A stretch of 64,000 nt of DNA from Gillisia sp. CAL575 (GTDB taxonomy: Bacteria; Bacteroidota; Bacteroidia; Flavobacteriales; Flavobacteriaceae). Positions 62,626 through 64,000 of this stretch are shown piece after piece (the stretch's first letter is position 1; each line of letters opens with the position of its first letter). The translations under genes and the position numbers were made by a program. The DNA is taken from the NCBI RefSeq assembly GCF_000403785.1, contig NZ_APHJ01000054.1:248001-312000 (forward strand), read 5' to 3'. The notes below the pieces were generated by a model. It made no database searches and was not told the origin of the DNA. It saw only the letters and a list, made by a program, of their open reading frames with translations.

Positions 62626-63207
62626 ATGCTTGGCTTAAAACTACCTACAGACCCAAGATGGGCTTCTATTGCAGAGAAAAATTTGGAAGAGATTCTTACA
62701 GACCACGCTTACTGCGAGCAAAAAGCAGCTTCTACTGCGATCTCTCTTATTGTTTCATTTCCTGAATATTCCGATCTTGTTTCAGAAATGACAGCACTAG
62801 CCAGAGAAGAAATGGGCCATTTTAAAATGGTTCACGATAAATTGCTGAAAAGAGGCTTTATCATGGGACGGGATCGTAAAGATGAGTATGTGCTACAGTT
62901 ACTTAAGTTCTTCCCTAAAGGAGGCTCTCGTGCTACGCAGTTGGTGCATAGATTATTGATCGCCGCTCTTATTGAAGCTAGAAGTTGTGAACGTTTTAGA
63001 TTACTTTCAGAAAAATTACAAGAAGAAGAGTTAAGAGATTTTTATAGGAACTTAATGGTAAGTGAGGCTAATCACTACACACTTTTTCTAAATTTCGCGA
63101 GACAGTATGGAGACCGAAAAGAGGTTGATCAAAAGTGGAATGAACTGCTAGAATTTGAAGCGAAAGTTATGAAAGACTTAAGTAAAACTCAAAGTATTCA
63201 CGGTTAG
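62626..63207 (+). CDS. miaE: MiaE-like tRNA hydroxylase
   Basis: A 193-residue ferritin-like di-iron protein. In MiaE it hydroxylates the ms2io6A base at tRNA position 37. Iron-site residues appear in CEQKAA, EEMGHFKMVHD, EARSCERF and SEANHYTLF. The start LGLKLPTDPRWASIAEKNLEEILTDH is typical. It starts 3 nt after dnaX. Length and motifs are complete. Confidence 0.93.
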   Translation: MLGLKLPTDPRWASIAEKNLEEILTDHAYCEQKAASTAISLIVSFPEYSDLVSEMTALAREEMGHFKMVHDKLLKRGFIMGRDRKDEYVLQLLKFFPKGGSRATQLVHRLLIAALIEARSCERFRLLSEKLQEEELRDFYRNLMVSEANHYTLFLNFARQYGDRKEVDQKWNELLEFEAKVMKDLSKTQSIHG

Positions 63208-63323
63208 CATATCTAAAACTTAGACAACACCGAAATAAATATTTTTTTAACAATGAAAAATCTTATTTTTTTTTTGGGATCTAGAATATCTGAGAGATAT
63301 GAAATTAAAGCCTTATTAAGAGA

Positions 63324-64000
63324 TTATAAATTTTCCTGATAAAGTGATTTTATAATTCCATCTGCCAATCCTATTTTTGGAACATAAATTCTTCTGGCCT
63401 TGGTCCATTTCATAGCAGATAGATAGATTCTTGTTGCGGGTATAATAACATCTGCACGATCATCATTTAAATTCAATTCTGTAATTCGCTCTTCATAAGT
63501 AAAGGAATTTAAGAGTTGATAATAAGAACTTAGATACAGAAAACTTAGTGGTTTCCCAATAGCTTTCCCGCTACTTTTAAAAATATTGTTGATATTCCCA
63601 CCAGATCCAACCAGATCTATTCTGTGATAATCTTTGGTAACAGTCTTTACCCATGTTTCCACCTCTTCCCAAATATCAGGCTCCACAATATTTTTTAGTA
63701 ATCTTACGGTTCCTAATTTAAAAGATCTAGAAGCAATATTAATTCCATTGGAATATAAGGTGAATTCTGTACTTCCACCTCCAACATCTACATAGAGATA
63801 GGTTTTATCACTCTGTATAAGAAGATTTAGATCTGTAGTTGCTATAATTGCCGCCTCGTGGCTACCGTCTATAATTTCAATTTCTACTCCGGTTTTTTCT
63901 AAAACTTCATTTACCACATGAACCCCATTTTCTGCCTCTCGCATTGCGGAAGTTGCACATGCTTTATATCTTTCAATTTTATGGGATTTCATTAATAATT
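63324..64000 (-). CDS. ppx: Ppx/GppA phosphatase family, N-terminus cut by window edge
   Basis: The frame is open from the right edge and ends at 63324. About 225 residues are visible. An internal Met (63992) is not the start because the frame continues upstream (Leu-Leu). The ASKHA fold marks are ACATSAMREAENG, YLYVDVGGGSTEFTLYSNG and DLVGSGGNINNIFKSSG. The enzyme hydrolyses polyphosphate or pppGpp. The usual length is about 300, so about 70 N-terminal residues, with the phosphate-1 loop, lie outside. Confidence 0.9.
   Translation of the reverse strand, partial: LLMKSHKIERYKACATSAMREAENGVHVVNEVLEKTGVEIEIIDGSHEAAIIATTDLNLLIQSDKTYLYVDVGGGSTEFTLYSNGINIASRSFKLGTVRLLKNIVEPDIWEEVETWVKTVTKDYHRIDLVGSGGNINNIFKSSGKAIGKPLSFLYLSSYYQLLNSFTYEERITELNLNDDRADVIIPATRIYLSAMKWTKARRIYVPKIGLADGIIKSLYQENL

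Noticed and set aside
63253-63339. 28-residue plus-strand ORF (MKNLIFFLGSRISERYEIK)
   Set aside because: It is very short, overlaps the end of the Ppx gene on the other strand and has no promoter or conserved likeness that I can point to.
1-64000. tRNA, rRNA, CRISPR array, prophage, insertion sequence or replication origin
   Set aside because: No cloverleaf, spaced direct repeats, transposase, integrase, phage genes or DnaA-box cluster were seen by reading the intergenic regions and translated frames.

Overview
The window is a contiguous, gene-dense stretch of low-GC chromosome. It looks like a member of the Flavobacteriaceae (Bacteroidota), possibly close to Gramella/Christiangramia. I infer this from five things: AT-rich sequence with almost no Shine-Dalgarno sites; repeated Bacteroidota-type promoters (TTTG, about 20 nt, TAnnTTTG); marker genes such as PorX, a TonB receptor with a CarboxypepD_reg-like N-terminus and the CcsB-CcsA fusion; DUF families typical of the group (DUF4834, DUF3822, DUF2911, DUF2520); and an RNase P RNA. 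No tRNA, rRNA, CRISPR array, prophage or insertion sequence was seen. Most of the window is core genome.

Layout. 1-3251 (minus): lipid A genes (lpxC-fabZ cut by the left edge, lpxD) and an HD phosphohydrolase. 3374-7978 (plus): porX, tsaE, a small exported protein overlapping a membrane protein, an alanine dehydrogenase-like enzyme and a DUF4258 protein. 8351-13381: bcp and nth (divergent), an ECF sigma factor with a 49-residue partner, and uvrA. 13560-14798: a secreted low-complexity protein behind a good sigma-54 promoter. 15100-15894: a structured intergenic element and a parDE toxin-antitoxin pair bracketed by short inverted repeats, the only clearly accessory-looking segment. 15902-21398 (minus): a surface-glycan operon (DUF4834, YfhO, glycosyltransferase, flippase).

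21508-31797 holds an outer-membrane protein, two neighbouring PLP enzymes that together suggest sulfonolipid (capnine-like) synthesis, a prolyl oligopeptidase, ybaB, a peroxiredoxin, threonine aldolase and a large zinc metalloprotease. 31895-42092 holds prfB with its programmed frameshift, an arsC-like gene, a TonB receptor, a 58-residue membrane protein, fumC, a tandem intergenic repeat and ccsBA. 42214-46704 holds the DUF2520 protein, kdsC, a UbiA prenyltransferase, maf, a lipoprotein and a small MscS channel. 46778-52050 holds a PIG-L deacetylase, a 35-residue membrane peptide, a sodium:solute symporter and a Gfo/Idh/MocA oxidoreductase. 52101-57821 holds DUF2911, an SRPBCC-SDR-photolyase operon, kdsB and a RecD-like helicase. 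57935-64000 holds a small operon ending in rsmD, rnpB, dnaX, miaE and a Ppx/GppA phosphatase cut by the right edge.

Envelope building is a shared theme: lpxC, lpxD, kdsC and kdsB supply lipid A and Kdo, the 15.9-21.4 kb operon supplies a glycan and its flippase, the PLP pair may make sulfonolipid, and PorX controls the type IX secretion system. Two points deserve most attention: the sigma-54 promoter at 13484-13500, and the parDE cassette with its flanking inverted repeats and operator inside the promoter. Others are the cysteine-free endonuclease III, the alanine dehydrogenase lacking its usual histidine, and the retained Shine-Dalgarno frameshift signal of prfB in a genome that hardly uses such sites.
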